A stretch of 64,000 bases of DNA from Sambucus nigra (GCA_949130495.1 OX422214.1:251414187-251478186); one strand, 5' to 3'; positions 21,685 through 34,635 are shown, numbered from the stretch's first letter. Numbers and translations are program-made. The notes: generated by a model not told the origin, from the sequence alone.

Positions 21685-24042
21685 ATGGACGAGAAAAATG
21701 AAAGGTTTGGTAATCTGTCCAGGCCTCCACTCTTTGATGGAAACAACTTTGCTTACTGGAAAGTAAGGATGGTTGCCTTCATCTAAGGGACTTTAGGAGA
21801 TGATGTCTGGGACATTATTGAAAATGGATACACTTATCCTACTAAACCAGCCACTGAAGGAAGTGATGAGAGGGTAAAGAAAATCTTAAGTGAGTTTACC
21901 CAAGAAGAAAAAACTATTTCTCGAAATAACAATAAAGGCAAGAATGCCATTTTTATGTCTATTAATGAGTATGAGTTCAAGAGAATCTCATCTTGTGCCA
22001 CTTCTAAGGAAGCGTGGGACATATTAATCACTGCCCATGAAGGAGACTCAAGAGTTAAAGCTGCTAAAACTCAAATGCTTATCCAGCAGTACAACTCTTT
22101 GATCATGACTGATTCTGAGTCTTTTGATGATTTTTACATGAACTTGACTGATATAGTCACTAAGTTGCATGCTAATGGTATTACTTATGATAGAAATGAA
22201 ATTGTTTCTAAAATCCTAAGGTCATTAGCACAAAAGTTTGACAGTAAGAGGTATGCTATTGAGGAAATGAATGATCAAAACCTTACCCCTGAGTTACTCA
22301 GTAGCAAACTTAGAACTGTGGAAATGGAATTAGACTTTAAGAAACAATTGAATCATTCTCAAAGAAAACATCCCAACTCTAACTTGAGTTTTGCCTCTAA
22401 GATATCTAAACTTGATACCAATTTGATCAACTCTGACTCTGATGAGGAGTGTGATATAGACAAACTAGATAATCAGATTGCCTTAATGTCTAAATAATTT
22501 AAGAAAATTGTTAAATTTAGAAACAAACAGGCAACTAAACAAGGCAAACCTAATTATCCTACTCTGTCTAATCCCAAACCTCATGAGAGAGGACTTGACA
22601 AACATCCTAAGGACAACAACTCCAGACCCACTAGAGACCTTAAAAAGATTGAATGTTTTAGATGTGGGAAACTAGGTCACATTGCTCACGATTGCAGAGT
22701 TAATCTGAATAAAGCCAACACACACAATAGAGCCAATGTCTGTAAAACTTGGAATGATTCAAGTGACTCTGATGAAGAGGAACTTGAGTCATCAAATGTA
22801 CTTGACCCTTGCATGTCTTTTTATGCTAAGATCATTTACAATGATGATATGCCTGTGTGTGATAATGATGCTCCTACTCCTGCTTGTGTGAATACTGTTT
22901 TGACTGGCCTAGATGCTTTATTATCTGAAAATGTTGTTAATTCTACTACCGTGTGTGTAAGTCAAAGTGATCTCGATAACAACGATGCAAATGTGTGCGT
23001 GAGTACTAAAACTGAATCGTTAGGGGTCACTACACACACTTCACTTAGCGACTCAGACACAGATGACCTACCTGATATCCATACTTTGTATGCTAAAACT
23101 CTTAAAAAAGACACTAAACTGGAGAAAACTGTTAGAGACCTGACTAAGAAATTAGATGATCTAAGTCTTATTGTGAAGCTGAATGTCGAAGAATACACTA
23201 ACCAGTGTCTGTCTCATTAATCTGAAATTGAATCTTTTGATCAAAAATTTAAAGAGTTGACTAAAACTAATGAAATCCTAGAAATGAAATATAAGGGAAC
23301 ATTATTAGAATTGGAGGAAGCAAAAACAAAGACAGCTACTGTTTTCAAAAAAAATTCTAAATTTGAAAACAATTCAAATTGTTTTACTGACTTTGTTGTT
23401 GACTCCAAGACCAATTCTGATGATAGAATCGGTATTGGATTTTGCCCTAAGAACAAACCACAAACTACAAAACTTGAACCTATTAAGTTTGTGTATGGGG
23501 GAAAAAGACCAATTGAAACATGTCCATACTTTCATTTTATTAAAAAGGAATTTGATTAAAAGCAACAATAGATAGACATTGGAGAGTCTAGTGATTCTAA
23601 GGCTGACACTGCACTTAAGACTAAATACGTCTGACCTTTTATCAGAAAGGCTAAATCTACCTTTAAAACCATCCCTTCTAGGAATAGGACTTCTGAACAG
23701 AATGCTGTTAAACCTATCTTTAGAAGTTTTCCTAAGGAAATTCATCCCTCAAGAAATCAATATTGCTCTTACTGTGACATTTATGGTCATTCCTTTGAAG
23801 GTTGTTTTGCTAGGCGTCTAAACACCCCTGTGTACAATACCTCTGTCTACAAGAACTTTAACTATTCTAGGCAAAATTGTAACCATTATGTCCTTCCAAG
23901 ACAACCTGATAAGAACTCTAACTACAGAAATAGAACGACCAAAACTAAGAGTTCATTTAAGAGAAAGGCTCCCAGAAATTTTCCTAAACCAAAAGCTCAA
24001 ATTTTCCACAATAATCAGTTTGCTGCTCCAAATGTTTTTTGA
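21685..24042 (+). pseudogene. SIRE gag region
   Basis: The frame begins at ATG 21685 (MDEKNERFGNLSRPPLF) and continues without a shift into pol, interrupted by stops at 21784, 22495, 23218, 23557, 23569, 23632 and 24040. The N-terminal capsid-like part is the copia gag (UBN2) type: NEYEFKRISSCATSKEAWDI and ITAHEGDSRVKAAKTQML. A zinc knuckle CFRCGKLGHIAHDC is at 22654-22695. An acidic, Ser/Asp-rich and predicted coiled-coil stretch follows, then a second knuckle CSYCDIYGHSFEGC at 23764-23805. Two knuckles bracketing a coiled region are typical of sireviruses. Gag would form the virus-like particle and bind the RNA. Confidence 0.88.
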
Positions 24043-27000
24043 CAAAAAACTGTTTCTCGAAAGTTTTATCAAATGAGGGCAAACTTACGCAAAATTAAAA
24101 CTAGAGCTATTTGGATTAGAAAAGATGATCTTTTACCCCAAATGAAGTATAACATTGTCATCACTGCTTTAAAAGCTGAACACACTTCATTTGGTTGGTA
24201 TTTAGATTCAGGATGTTCCAAACATATGACAGGAGATGAAACAAAACTTTTAAACAAAACCAGATTTGCTGGTGGAAAAGTTGTTTTTGGTGACGGAGTT
24301 TCATCCCAGATCATAGGTAAAGGAACCCTAAAAGAAGAAGGAATGCCTGTTCTCGAAAATGTTCTATTAGTTAAAGGCCTTAAAGCCAACCTCCTAAGTA
24401 TATCACAATTTTGTGACTCTGACCATACTGTTACCTTTTAAAAGAACAATTGTAAAATTTTAAATGATAAAGGTAAATGCATTATTACCGGATTTAGAAC
24501 ACCTGACAATTGTTATACTGTCAAGACTGGTTCTGAAACCTGTAACATTGTCAGAATGGATGACAATGAAATCTGGCATAATCGTATGGGTCACTTAAGT
24601 TATGATATCCTTGGCAGATTGTCTAGTCAAGAGATAGTTAGAGGAATTCCTAAAATTAAACCTATTTCAAGTGTTCTCTGTGGTCATTGCCAGGAAGGAA
24701 AAATAGTTAAGACTTCGCATAAAAAGGTTAAAGACATCCTCACCTCTAGACCTCTAGATCTCATCCACATGGACCTTATTGGTCCCTCTAGAACTGTTAG
24801 TCTTTGTGGACACAGTTATATCCTAGTCATGGTTGATGATTTCACACGATTCACTTGGGTTGCCTTCTTGAAACAAAAATCTGACACGTTTCAGAATTTT
24901 TTAAAAATCTTACTTAGAATTGAAAATGAGAAGGACACACAAGTAAATCGTATTCGTAGCGATAGAGGGGGAGAGTTCATAGACACAGGAATAGTTGAAT
25001 ATTGTGACTACAACGGTTACAAACATGAATTCAGTGCCCCTAAGACTCCTCAGCAGAATGGTATTGCTGAAAGGAAAAACCGAACTCTTCAAGAGATGGC
25101 ACGAGTCATGCTCCATGCCAAATCTCTATCGAAATACTTTTGGGTAGAATCTATTAGAACTGCCTGTCATATCACTAATAGGGTTTACCTTAGGAAAAAC
25201 TCTAAACAAACCCCTTATGAGTTGTGGTACGGTAAGAAGCCTAATCTGAAATATCTAAGAACTTTCGGAAGTCAATGTTATGTCTGTAAAGACAGAGAAC
25301 ATTTGTCTAAATTCGAAGCTCGTGGTGATAAAGCCATCTTCTTAGGATACTCTCCAAACAGTCGTGCTTATCGTATATACAATCTGCGTACTAAGGCCCT
25401 TATGGAATCGATAAATGTAATTGTAAGCGACACTATTATCGAAAATAAGATATCTGAATCACCTATTGTGGTTGAATCTGAAAATGATTTCAAAACTGAT
25501 TCACCTGAAATAGATGACTCATTACCTACTGAGAGTCCAGAAGTAACTGGCTGGGTCTCTAAATATCATCCCATTGACAACGTGGTCTGTAATCCTAATG
25601 AGTCAGTTCGTACTAGATCCCAGTAAAGAAATTATGCTAATTATGCATGTTTCGTCTCCCTTGTGGAATCGAAAAATGTTAATGAAGCATTGAATGACAC
25701 ACACTGGATTTCTGCTATGTAGGAAGAACTTTTACAATTTGTCATTCACGATGTCTGGTATCTTGTACCGCGGCCTCAAAACAAAAATGTTATTGGAACA
25801 CGTTGGATCTTTAAGAACAAATCTGATGAAAATGGGGTGATTCTTAGAAACAAAGCTAGACTTGTTTCTCAAGGTTACTCTCAAATAGAAGGGATAGATT
25901 TTAGCGAGACATTTGCCCCTGTCACTCGGCTTGAATCTGTTCGACTTCTTTTCGCCATAGCGTGTCACTTAAAATTCACACTTTATCAAATGGACGTCAA
26001 ATCTGCTTTCCTAAATGGAATTATGTCCCAAGAAACATATGTAGAACAACCCAAAGGGTTCATTGACCCTAAATACCCTAACCATGTCTTTCGTCTAAAA
26101 AAGGCTCTGTATGGCTTAAAACAAGCTCCTCGAGCTTGGTATGAACGCCTTTCCATTTTTTTATTGGATAAGGGTTTTAAGAGAGGAGGAAATGACCAGA
26201 CTCTCTTTGTCAAACATTTTGACAAATTCATTATTATAGCCCAATTCTATGTAGACGACATCATTTTCGGGTCAACATCAAACTCTGAAGTTAAATCCTT
26301 TTCTGCTATTATGCACAAGGAGTTTCACATGTCCCTTATGGGGGAGCTACAACTTTTCTTAGGATTTCAAGTGAAACAGAATTCTGATGGACTATTTGTC
26401 TCTCAAACTAAGTATGACTTAGACCTTGTTAAGAAATTTGGTTTAGATAATGCTAAAGTTGCCAAAATGCCTATGAGTACTACTATTAAATTATGTAAAG
26501 ATGAAACTGGAAAGTCAGTTGATTCCACACTGTATCGTAGTATGATTGGTAGCCTACTCTATCTAACTGCCTCACGACCAGACATAATGTATGATGTCTG
26601 TCTGTGTGCTCATTACCATAATAACCCTAAAGAGAGCCATTTATCGTGTGTAAAACGTATAATAAAGTACATAAAAGGCACTCTTAATCTTGGACTTAGG
26701 TACACTAAGGATACCTGCAGCACCATCATAGGGTATACTGATGCTGATTGGGCCGGTTGTACTGATGATAGTAAAAGTACATTAGGTGCCTGTATGTCGG
26801 CAATAATTTAGTTGGTTGGAGTAGCAAAAAACAGAATTGCACATCTTTATCTACGACTGAGTCCGAATATATAGCAGCAGGAAGTTGCTGTGCTCAATTG
26901 TTATGGATAAAACAGATGTTAAGTGATTATGGGATTAAAGAAGATCAATTACAAATGTATTGTGACAATCAAAGCTCCATTAACATATCTAAAAACCCGG

Positions 27001-27187
27001 TTCAACACTCGCGAACTAAGCATATTAAAATAAGACATCATTTCATACGTGAACTTGTTGAAACTAAGGAATTAGAAATTCATTACCTGCCTACTGATCT
27101 GCAACTTGCAGACTTGTTCACTAAACCTCTAGACTATAATAGATTTCTGTATTTGCGAAATTTTATAGGCATGGTATGCGCTGATTA
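24043..27187 (+). pseudogene. SIRE pol: protease, integrase, RT, RNase H
   Basis: It continues in the gag frame. The protease active site WYLDSGCSKHMTG has its Asp at 24205. The integrase zinc region (WHNRMGHLS ... CGHCQEGK) starts near 24586. The catalytic core keeps its three acidic residues in HMDLIGP, IRSDRGGEF and GIAERKNRT, and the copia core ends near 25390. RT includes QMDVKSAFLNG, LYGLKQAPRAWYE and the YVDD box (near 26250). RNase H shows YTDADWAG, then TESEYIAAG, YCDNQSSI and LADLFTKPL. In-frame stops are at 24439, 25624 and 25720, and one frameshift near 26795 splits RNase H. Every catalytic motif I looked for is still readable, consistent with a young but dead copy. Confidence 0.9.
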
Positions 27188-27511
27188 AACTCTTAAGACC
27201 TTAAGTTTTACCCTTTGTCCATTTGAGACAAAATGGGGGAGAAATTTGAGTTTTATGAGTTCAATGTTTTGTTCACATTTCATCTAAACTGATTGATCTT
27301 AGTGTGTATATTTGCAAGAATCTCTTCTACTGATTTTCTACCTTTTCTAGTGTACAAATTTTGTAAATAGTTGAGTTATGTAATTTTTGACTTTCTAGGA
27401 AATGGGTAGATAGTATCTTTTGTACAGGACTAGGTTTTATTTTTTTTGGTTCCCTACGAGTTTTAAGCTAACTCAAAGGAGATTTTGTCTCATATTTCCA
27501 AAGGGGGAGAT
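27188..27511 (+). other. SIRE 3' untranslated region and polypurine tract
   Basis: About 320 bp of AT-rich sequence without a coding signal. Two purine tracts (AAATGGGGGAGAAA near 27230 and AAAGGGGGAGAT at 27500-27511) occur; the second abuts the LTR and is the functional type of polypurine tract. No envelope-like gene fits here. Confidence 0.8.
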
Positions 27512-29489
27512 TGAAGCACCTTATAATTTTGACTTGCTTAAGTCTATACTGTATAAGTGTTCATCTAATTTGGAAATAGTGACAAAATTGGTTGTCCAAC
27601 CTAGAAACCAAAAAGCCTCAGAACTTTTCTCTCTAATCCTCTTCAATGATTCATGAAGGTATAAATTGAATCATACTACACACAATTAGAAGTGCATACA
27701 TGTGTTCATATTGATTAAAATTGAATGTGTGATTAATTCCCCTTAATTTGATGCTTTAATAATTTTTTGGGAATTTTTAAATATTTTTTAAACTTTTTTA
27801 AACTTTTTTTTAAATAAATGTTTTTATTAATAAAATGGGATTATAAAATTTGTGGGGTTAACATTCTATTTTGTAAACTTCTTTTTTCACTCGAATGGTT
27901 GGTTGGGTAGAATCTCAAAGCGCTAGAGACTTCAGGGTGCCTTCTGTAATTACTTTGGACGCGCGTGTGTGAGCCACTCATATGTCAACATTTGTCATCC
28001 TCCGAGTGTACCTATTTGTGTTTGTTATGTGAGAGGGTTGGATGGTTGATTGCTGAACGTTGGATCATTCCTAATCGAGGGTCTGCATGTGTTCTTAGTT
28101 AATCTCGGTGCTATCCATATGAACCAATCACAATCCTTTTTAATCACCAATGTTTTATAACCTTTGGATCAAGTCAAAGTTTGCAAGACTTGATCTCAGC
28201 CCTTGATTTCCCTCGAACATCCAGAACCTTCCCTCAGCCCTATATATACCCTCCACTTATCAGCCTTAGAAGACTTTTGGGCATTCGTCTTTCTGAGAGA
28301 AAAAAAATAGAGAGAAGAGAGAAGTGAGAGAGAAGAGAGAAAAGAAAAGAGAGAAGAGAGAGAAAGGAAAAAAACTGTTAGCCAAACCCTAACCCTAAAC
28401 ACTTCAACTCTGAAACAAACCTTCGTATATTCAACCCCAAACACAACCCTGAGTGTTTGAGAGAGAGAGTGGTTTGTTCATATCGAAGCTGTAACCTCCC
28501 TGGCTTTGATCTTGTTCACAACTTAAACATTCGTGTGAAGATCTTGTTTCTTTTTCATAGAAACTTTAGATCTACACTCTGCATGTTACATTTTCACTAG
28601 ATCTGCATATTTACTACTTGATTTAAGAAAATCTTTACTGATTTGGTTTTGAAAATGTTTTGTGGTTTCGATTCTTACGAAACTTAACCTTGACCTAGTT
28701 GGATTCACACTTGGAGATTTTCAATCTCACAAATGTTTTCAAAAAGAGATTGATTAGGATCTTAACCGATTTTAAAAGCTAGATATCCGTGTAATCTGGG
28801 TTATATTAAAGGTCAAACAGGTTTATAGGTCTGTAAGAAAGAAAGAAAACAAAATCACTGCGTATAGTCTTTATATGTAATTTACTAGGACTGTCTGTAA
28901 ATCTAAGTGTGTGTGAGTTCATGCATGTTGGTAGGAACCACTACACAAACACTTAACACACTACTACACTGGAAGTGTTGTGTATAAGATCTAAGATCAT
29001 TCAGTCGACATAAGGAAGCTAAAGCAAAGGAAGTTTGCAAACTGGAAGAACATCATCAACAAATCAAATCTATGAGAAGTTAGAAGGACACCAAGTGGGG
29101 TATATTCCTAAACTTAGAATAGGTTGATTTGTGTGCTTGCATGTTGTATTGTTTGTAACTATTATTTGTTATTAGTGGATTTTTACTTTTGTGACTTAGA
29201 AGTCACCGTGGATGTTTCCTCTGTTGGGAGAGGTTTTACCACGTTAAAAACTGTGTGTTGATTATCTTCATCTACTCATCTCATTCTATAAGTGTGCTGA
29301 ATTTTTGAAACTGCCTTAGTTTTAAAAAACTGATTACACAGTCTTACTTACTCTCGTACATAAGTTTCTTTGTAAACACATCTTCTTTATAATTTTTATT
29401 TTTCAAAAGAAAAGGGTTTCTTCAACAAACATCTCGGAGTTGCTTATACAGTTTAATCGTGTATTAAACGGCATTAGCGATGTTTTTCA
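27512..29489 (+). repeat. 3' LTR of the SIRE element
   Basis: Partner of 19644-21608, with an intact TG...CA. It is 13 bp longer, mainly because a short AAACTTTTTT unit is duplicated near 27790. The match is near-identical throughout, so the insertion is young relative to the other elements here. TTGTT follows at 29490-29494. Confidence 0.93.
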
Positions 29490-29494
29490 TTGTT

Positions 29495-31260
29495 ATCCTA
29501 TCATGATGCACTCGGCGGGTAACGATAAGAGGGTCGTAATGAGGGTAAAGAACTCCTGACAAGTTATTCTTGGACAAGACGATGACCAACTTGTCTTTTC
29601 TCACCTTTCTGAGTCGACCGTCTACTTCGTCTGATAAGTTAAATTGTCTAATGTAAGAGCAAGCCTTGGACTCATTTAAATATGCCTCTCTCTTGGAGAC
29701 TTCATCTCCGCCTCCGGCATCCCCTCCTGAAATGAAATGATAGCCAAAAGATATCACGCCTACCTCAATTTCAAGCTCCCTGGGTTTCTTCGAAAGGTCA
29801 AGGTCATCTTCATAATCTTCATCTCGACATTTTTTCCCGTCATCTTTATTTTTATAAGGGGATTCTTACCTTCTTCTTGTGTCCCACCCTTCAGTCCGAT
29901 CAACATAACTGGCCAATTTTCCTCGACGAGTGAGAAATTCAATTTCACTCTTCAAGGCATTGTAGTTATTAGGGGTATGTCCATTGTCTTTATAAAGGTC
30001 ACTATATTTAGAGCTATATCTCTGATCGGGTGGAAATTTTAGTTTCCTAAGATCTTTCTTGTCCCTACGGACCCTAATTTCCTCCAAGATGTGATGCACA
30101 CCCATCGTAAGAGAGGTATACTCCTCATAATTTTTAGACTTCTCGGCTTTCTAATCTTCTGGCCATCGAATTTTTCTCTTGGGGTTTGCTTAACAGTCAT
30201 TCCTTCTTCGACGTTCATGATTTTACCAACTTTTTCCATCAATTCAGTCATAGTTTTTAGAGGTTCCTTTGCTAATGCATAATACAAATTTTGAGGAAGC
30301 ATCCCGCTCATTAAATCTATAATGGTCATTCTCTCCTCATAATCAACAACTTTAAATTTCTTATTATTGAAACGGGTGATTAATTCCCGAGTAGTTTCTT
30401 CTATTCGCTGGAGAACGTTGAGTAAATGAACTACTCTCTTAATTGAGTTTTCCCTAAAGAAAAAAATATTGACGATTAGTTTGGCGAGCTACTAATAATT
30501 GGCAATTTTTCCTCGTGCTAAATTGTTGTACCATATCAAAGTTGGACCTGTGATTATACTTAAAAACGCCCGACATCTCATCTCGTTAGGAATAGAATAA
30601 ATATCAACAGCAGCCTAGTATTGTTCGATATGTAGGACATGATCAGTTTTACCATCATACATAGGCGTGACCACATGTGGTTTGAGTTTGGATCATGTGG
30701 GGTAATCCACACTAGCTTGGATGAAAGTAGATCCTTTCACAAAACTCTTTTGCAAAGGATTCTTGGTCTTAGCCATTTCTGCCAAACGATATTCCAATCT
30801 CTGTATTGATCCCTTCTAAGAGTGATATTCTAGTTTGGACTTGACTGAGGCGTCTTTGGTTGTTTTACTATGAATTTGTGCTGAGCTCTCTTCCTGAGAA
30901 GTCTTCTCGGCACAAACAGATCCTCTGATTCTCGCTCCGAACCTAACTGACCCTTCCTTGTGTTCGCTGGATCAGACTGGTTTTCTATGATGACCATTGG
31001 TTGCTTGGGGACCTAGACGATTAAAAGAGGATGATTTTCTCAATCATTCTAAAATTCCCGGGCTCTCAAAGGTGAACGACCGACCATTATAGTAATCAGT
31101 AGATCGGATGGATGAAGTTTCCCCTAGGCAATAAGATCTTTCACGGGAGGACCTGGAGTAGCCACTTCTCTCATTTAGGATAGGAGGAGGCAATATTTCC
31201 CTCCAAGATGGAATGATGGTAGACTTGTCTTGCAACATTTAGGCCAACTGCTTAACGAAC
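29495..31260 (-). pseudogene. Tat D gag and start of protease
   Basis: Reading leftward from about 31240: an N-terminal variable part with RSGYSRSSRERSY, then the conserved gag domain (PMYDGKTDHVLHIEQY, RCRAFLSIITGPTLIWYNNL, about 30700-30480), LMSGMLPQNLYYALAKEPLK (30329-30200), and a degenerate zinc-binding segment near 30000 (YSDLYKDNGHTPNNYNALK) where the usual cysteines are lost. Then comes the pre-protease segment LYPHYDPLIVTRRV (29600-29500). The SIRE insertion cuts it at 29494. Stops and frame changes occur throughout. Gag would be the structural particle protein. Confidence 0.8.
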
Positions 31261-31480
31261 TCTTGCATGGCTTCCTGACTTTTTACGAGATTGAGTAAAA
31301 TTCCTTAAAGATCTACTACACTTAGGGGAACAAATGGATCTAGAGTGTTACCTGCAGCTACAAGGATGCTCTTAATAACATTCATCATCCCTTAGAAAAC
31401 TTCTTAGGTGAACAAGTGAATAATATGGGTAGAGAACGATGACAAGCAATCATTTCCCACAGACGGGGTCAATCCGTTGA

Positions 31481-32338
31481 TGTCCAAAATTGGTAGATAT
31501 TTTATCTTAGCTAGGAATTACTAATTTTGTAACCACAGATAATTAGTTGAGTAATGTACAAGAAAATAATAAAGGACAACAAGGATGTTTAAATTGGTTT
31601 AGCTTAGGGAAAGCCTGACATTACTATTCGGGTAGTTATATAGAATTCTGGGTAGTATTTCTTGCGTGCAATAGACTTGTCCCTTTAGCTAAGGGAAATA
31701 AGATATTTATAATGGTCCCTAAAACCAAGGGGTGGAATGCCTTTATATATTCAGGCATTTACACCCATACATAATGAATGAGACTATTTATCTTCTAAGG
31801 CACAAGTGGAATTTCTCTTGATAATTACTATGCGAATGACCTTTTTTCTTCGCGATGCTTCATCTTCTTAAACTGGTTAGTCGGTACACCAACCAAGTAG
31901 TTTTTGAGATGACCAAATATAAATGAAACGCTGAGATGTATACTTATGAGGACAGGTGTCCCAATATCCCAGGTTCACGTGAAATGAATAATTTGACCCA
32001 TAATAATTACATTATAAAAGAAAATATTACAATTTAAAGGCCACTTGGGCTTTGGAAAAATTAGTCTGAGGTTTTATGAGGTCCTCGTCACTTGTCAAAT
32101 AACCAATCGGGAGAAACTTATGGACTCCTCGAGGGTTTCTTATCTTAGTTAAGACTCTATAGATAATACAAATGTGAGAGGTTTTAAGTGATCTAATCAT
32201 TCTACTATATTCAACTTATAGTCCATTAGTTAAAGTTAAATGATAAACATGTAGGACATAAGGGATTTCTATATGCTATTAGTTTTTACATTGTGATTTT
32301 TAGATTATTTGATCTCCCGTTAAACATTGACAAGCCTT

Positions 32339-32342
<4 letters not shown>
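31481..32342 (-). repeat. 5' LTR of Tat D (approximate)
   Basis: The inner end is placed at 31481 because the minus strand there reads TTTTGGACA, followed by a degenerate primer-binding region ending in CCGTCTGTGGGAA, a block commonly seen just after Tat LTRs. A minus-strand TATATAAAGG is near 31740. The outer end (about 32342, TGTGGAAGG on the minus strand) is a guess next to a microsatellite. No partner LTR is in the window to confirm it. Confidence 0.5.

Positions 32343-32408
<66 letters not shown>
32338..32408. repeat. (CA)n(TA)n compound microsatellite
   Basis: About 40 bp of CA followed by 30 bp of TA, at the suspected junction between Tat D and the Tat E remnant. Confidence 0.95.
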
Positions 32409-32411
<3 letters not shown>

Positions 32412-32860
32412 TATATGAATTCTGTTGGAGAGATAATGGGTGGATTGCAGTAGCATTGGTGAGGTTAATTGAAGGTTTGATGGTTGAAAGGCTTGTAGGT
32501 TGTATTAGGTGATTGATATGAGCATTAAATGTTGATTATATCATTCAATTATTATGGGAACAAGTGTTTGAGATAGGTAAAATAATGTATGTACCTTTTA
32601 CCTCCTTTCCAGGGAAGTTATTGAAGCTTTGACGGATGCTTAGGGCTCCTGAGGTGACTGGTTATCTTGGAATGGTCTGAGCTTATTTCTTTGACACATA
32701 AGATAAATTGTTCTTAGAGGAGTGGTTGGGAACCACAAATAGTCCAGTTCTTGTTAGGTGAATGATAAAAAGATTCAAATAACCTTTAATTTTAAGCCAA
32801 GATACAAAATTACCAAGTTATTAATTAAATGCACCAAAAATTCAGTATTCCTCATGGTAA
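32409..32860. other. Unassigned sequence
   Basis: I see no coding signal, terminal repeat or recognisable element here. It may be decayed Tat E interior. Confidence 0.4.
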
Positions 32861-32929
32861 TTCAAAATATTTACCACGAGAACCCTCTTAGCCTTCCCGG
32901 TTTTTAAATAAAAAAGACCTTCCTTGGTT

Positions 32930-33211
32930 AGCAACCACACGTAGTAGTAAAAGATCTCAATAAGGCCTAGTTATGTCCCATAAAAGTGTATTTATCCTAT
33001 GGACCCCATTAATGGACAGACACGATTTCAAAATATCTGAAGAACTTAAGGAAGAACTTATTTGGGGGAAATGCTAAAGGGCATGAATCTAGTGCTCCCC
33101 CTCAACATCACGAACATTCCGAGGAAGAGGGGAACAGTCGATGATCACCCAATCAGGAATATTATACTTTCCCCTAAATTAATCTACCCTTTTTTTATCT
33201 AACATCACCAT
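32930..33211 (-). pseudogene. Antisense ORF of Tat E, N-terminal fragment
   Basis: From a possible ATG at 33211 the minus strand reads KYNIPDWVIIDCSPLPRNVR, matching FYNIPEWVDIECC of the Tat A antisense ORF. After a frame change comes FPPNKFFLKFFRYFEI, matching its FPPNDLFLHFFGYF. Several stops interrupt it and the rest of the gene is absent. It shows that this antisense gene was carried by at least three elements in the window. Confidence 0.7.
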
Positions 33212-33672
33212 TATTATACGAATGACGAAGAAAACCTTTGATACAATTACAAAACAAGTTCCAAGAAAAGCTTAGAAGAGGGAAGAGCTAAACTTATAAA
33301 AAATGATGGAGCACTGGAGAAAAAGAAGACAAGGAAGAAGACGAACTTTGCAAATCTTACCAAGCAAGTAAATAACTGAATTGGCTGATGATAGGGACTG
33401 TATCTCCGGTTTGAAAATCGATGTCAATGGCGAACACAATCTCCTAAATGATTTTTAGCAGTTCAAATTCCTGGTTAGTGCATAGCACCCTCACCCATTC
33501 AAACAAATCACAAGTATGACATGAAGATCTATTCCAGGATGATCGTACCCCTCCATGTCTCTTGAATTTACAAAAATGCAATTTCAGACTCAATGCATAA
33601 ATATTTCAAGTCGCGAGACTTTTTAAAAATATTGGTCCAAAGTTCATAAGGCCTAAATTTTTTAGGGGCAAT

Positions 33673-34105
33673 TGTGGGAGCCCGTTTAATACAATACATG
33701 AAAGTAGCTGACCAACCCAGATTGATTAAAATGCTGCCAGACCCAAATCATGAGTTAATTTACACACGAGTATTGTAAATATATTAGATCACTTACAGAT
33801 ATAGTCAAATAAAGTACCAATAATCTCAAATGAGATATTCAGGTACTCCTTAGTATATCCACGTGTTATTTTAAGTTCCTTATAAACCTCAAACTCTATG
33901 AAAATTCACCTATGAATTGTACACCTTGACCTGGGGCAAAGGCATGTAACCTGAGATCTTAAGAGACACTTAATATAAATAGTATCCTCTCCGTGGACGT
34001 AGGCAAGTTGTCGAACCATGTATATCGTTATTGTGTGTGATATTTACTTATAATTATTTGTGATTGTTTTCGTGGATCTCTTTATTGTGATATTTTTTGT
34101 ACTCA
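33673..34105 (+). repeat. 3' LTR of Tat E (right end approximate)
   Basis: It starts TGTGGGAGCCC directly after the polypurine tract. A TATA-like TATAAATAG is near 33976, and CCGTGGACGTAGGCAAG follows, as in the Tat A LTR. The right end could not be fixed because the partner LTR is absent. Confidence 0.65.
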
Positions 34106-34635
34106 TAGATACATTTTAAAAAAAAGGGTTGTGATGATACATTATACATCTCTGACTCTGACCTGCTAGACTATGAGGATGATGATCTGAATGGTGATTT
34201 AGAGAGTTACTTACATGGGTGTCTCATGAGGAAGAATTTTGTAGACGGTTATCGCATGCGGAAGCCTGCCTAATATGTATTTTTATTTATCATTTATGCT
34301 TATTGTTTGCATCCACTGTCAATGTAACTTGTTATAATGTTATGAACTCATATTATCTTCATGGTGTGTTTCCAATAAAATATGCATTATTAATATTTAA
34401 AACAAACAGTATTATTACGAAACATAAATAAAACTTGATAATATTTGAACATACAGAATCCAGATATCTAAAATGTAGAACATAAAAATCGAAATGTAAT
34501 ATGGAAAAATAATTACTAGAACATAACAACCGAAATGTAAGATGATTTATCGGGCTGCTCGTCAAGATATGCATCTGCATGCAAAATCTAGACATGTTCC
34601 ATAAGGTAATCTCTAAGTTGATTGTGTTGTTCGTT
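34106..34635. other. Unassigned AT-rich sequence
   Basis: Nothing recognised. A short open stretch with an acidic run (SDSDLLDYEDDD, near 34150) does not extend far enough to assign. Confidence 0.4.

Larger units (their letters stand above)
19644..29489 (+). mobile_element. SIRE-type (sirevirus) Ty1/copia retrotransposon, complete structure
   Basis: The element is 9846 bp long, with LTRs of 1965 and 1978 bp, a TTGTT target duplication (19639-19643 and 29490-29494), a primer-binding site, one long gag-pol frame and a polypurine tract. Domain order is gag, protease, integrase, RT, RNase H, which defines copia. The long gag with two zinc knuckles around a Ser/Asp-rich and coiled region, plus 2-kb LTRs, points to the SIRE/Maximus sirevirus lineage. 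No envelope-like ORF follows RNase H (only about 320 bp before the LTR). Ten in-frame stops and one frameshift make it non-autonomous today, though the near-identical LTRs mean it inserted fairly recently. Confidence 0.92.
14193..32342 (-). mobile_element. Tat D: Ty3/gypsy Tat-lineage element on the minus strand, carrying two further insertions
   Basis: Gag (about 31260-29495), protease, RT, RNase H, a second RNase H and integrase follow each other leftward in the usual Tat order. They are interrupted by a SIRE copia element (19644-29489), a solo LTR (17242-19602) and, at the left end, the chromovirus. The remaining integrase and the 3' LTR must lie left of the window. All domains contain stops and frameshifts. 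The right boundary (LTR, about 31481-32342) is approximate. Confidence 0.75.
32861..34105 (+). mobile_element. Tat E: 3' remnant of a + strand Tat element
   Basis: It has the same layout as Tat A: the start of an antisense ORF (32930-33211, minus), a polypurine tract TTTAGGGGCAAT and an LTR starting TGTGGG at 33673. The pol side is missing, cut somewhere between 32.3 and 32.9 kb. The right end is approximate. The LTR shares the CCGTGGACGTAGGCA block and the TGTGGG start with Tat A but is otherwise much diverged. Confidence 0.65.

Noticed and set aside
23241..23745. Minus-strand frames within the SIRE gag
   Set aside because: Shadows of the + strand gag frame, which is continuous with pol.
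27188..27511. Envelope-like gene after SIRE pol
   Set aside because: Only about 320 bp of non-coding sequence remain before the LTR.
32338..32408. CRISPR or satellite array
   Set aside because: Simple dinucleotide repeats only; no spaced direct repeats anywhere in the window fit a CRISPR array, and the sequence is plant nuclear.
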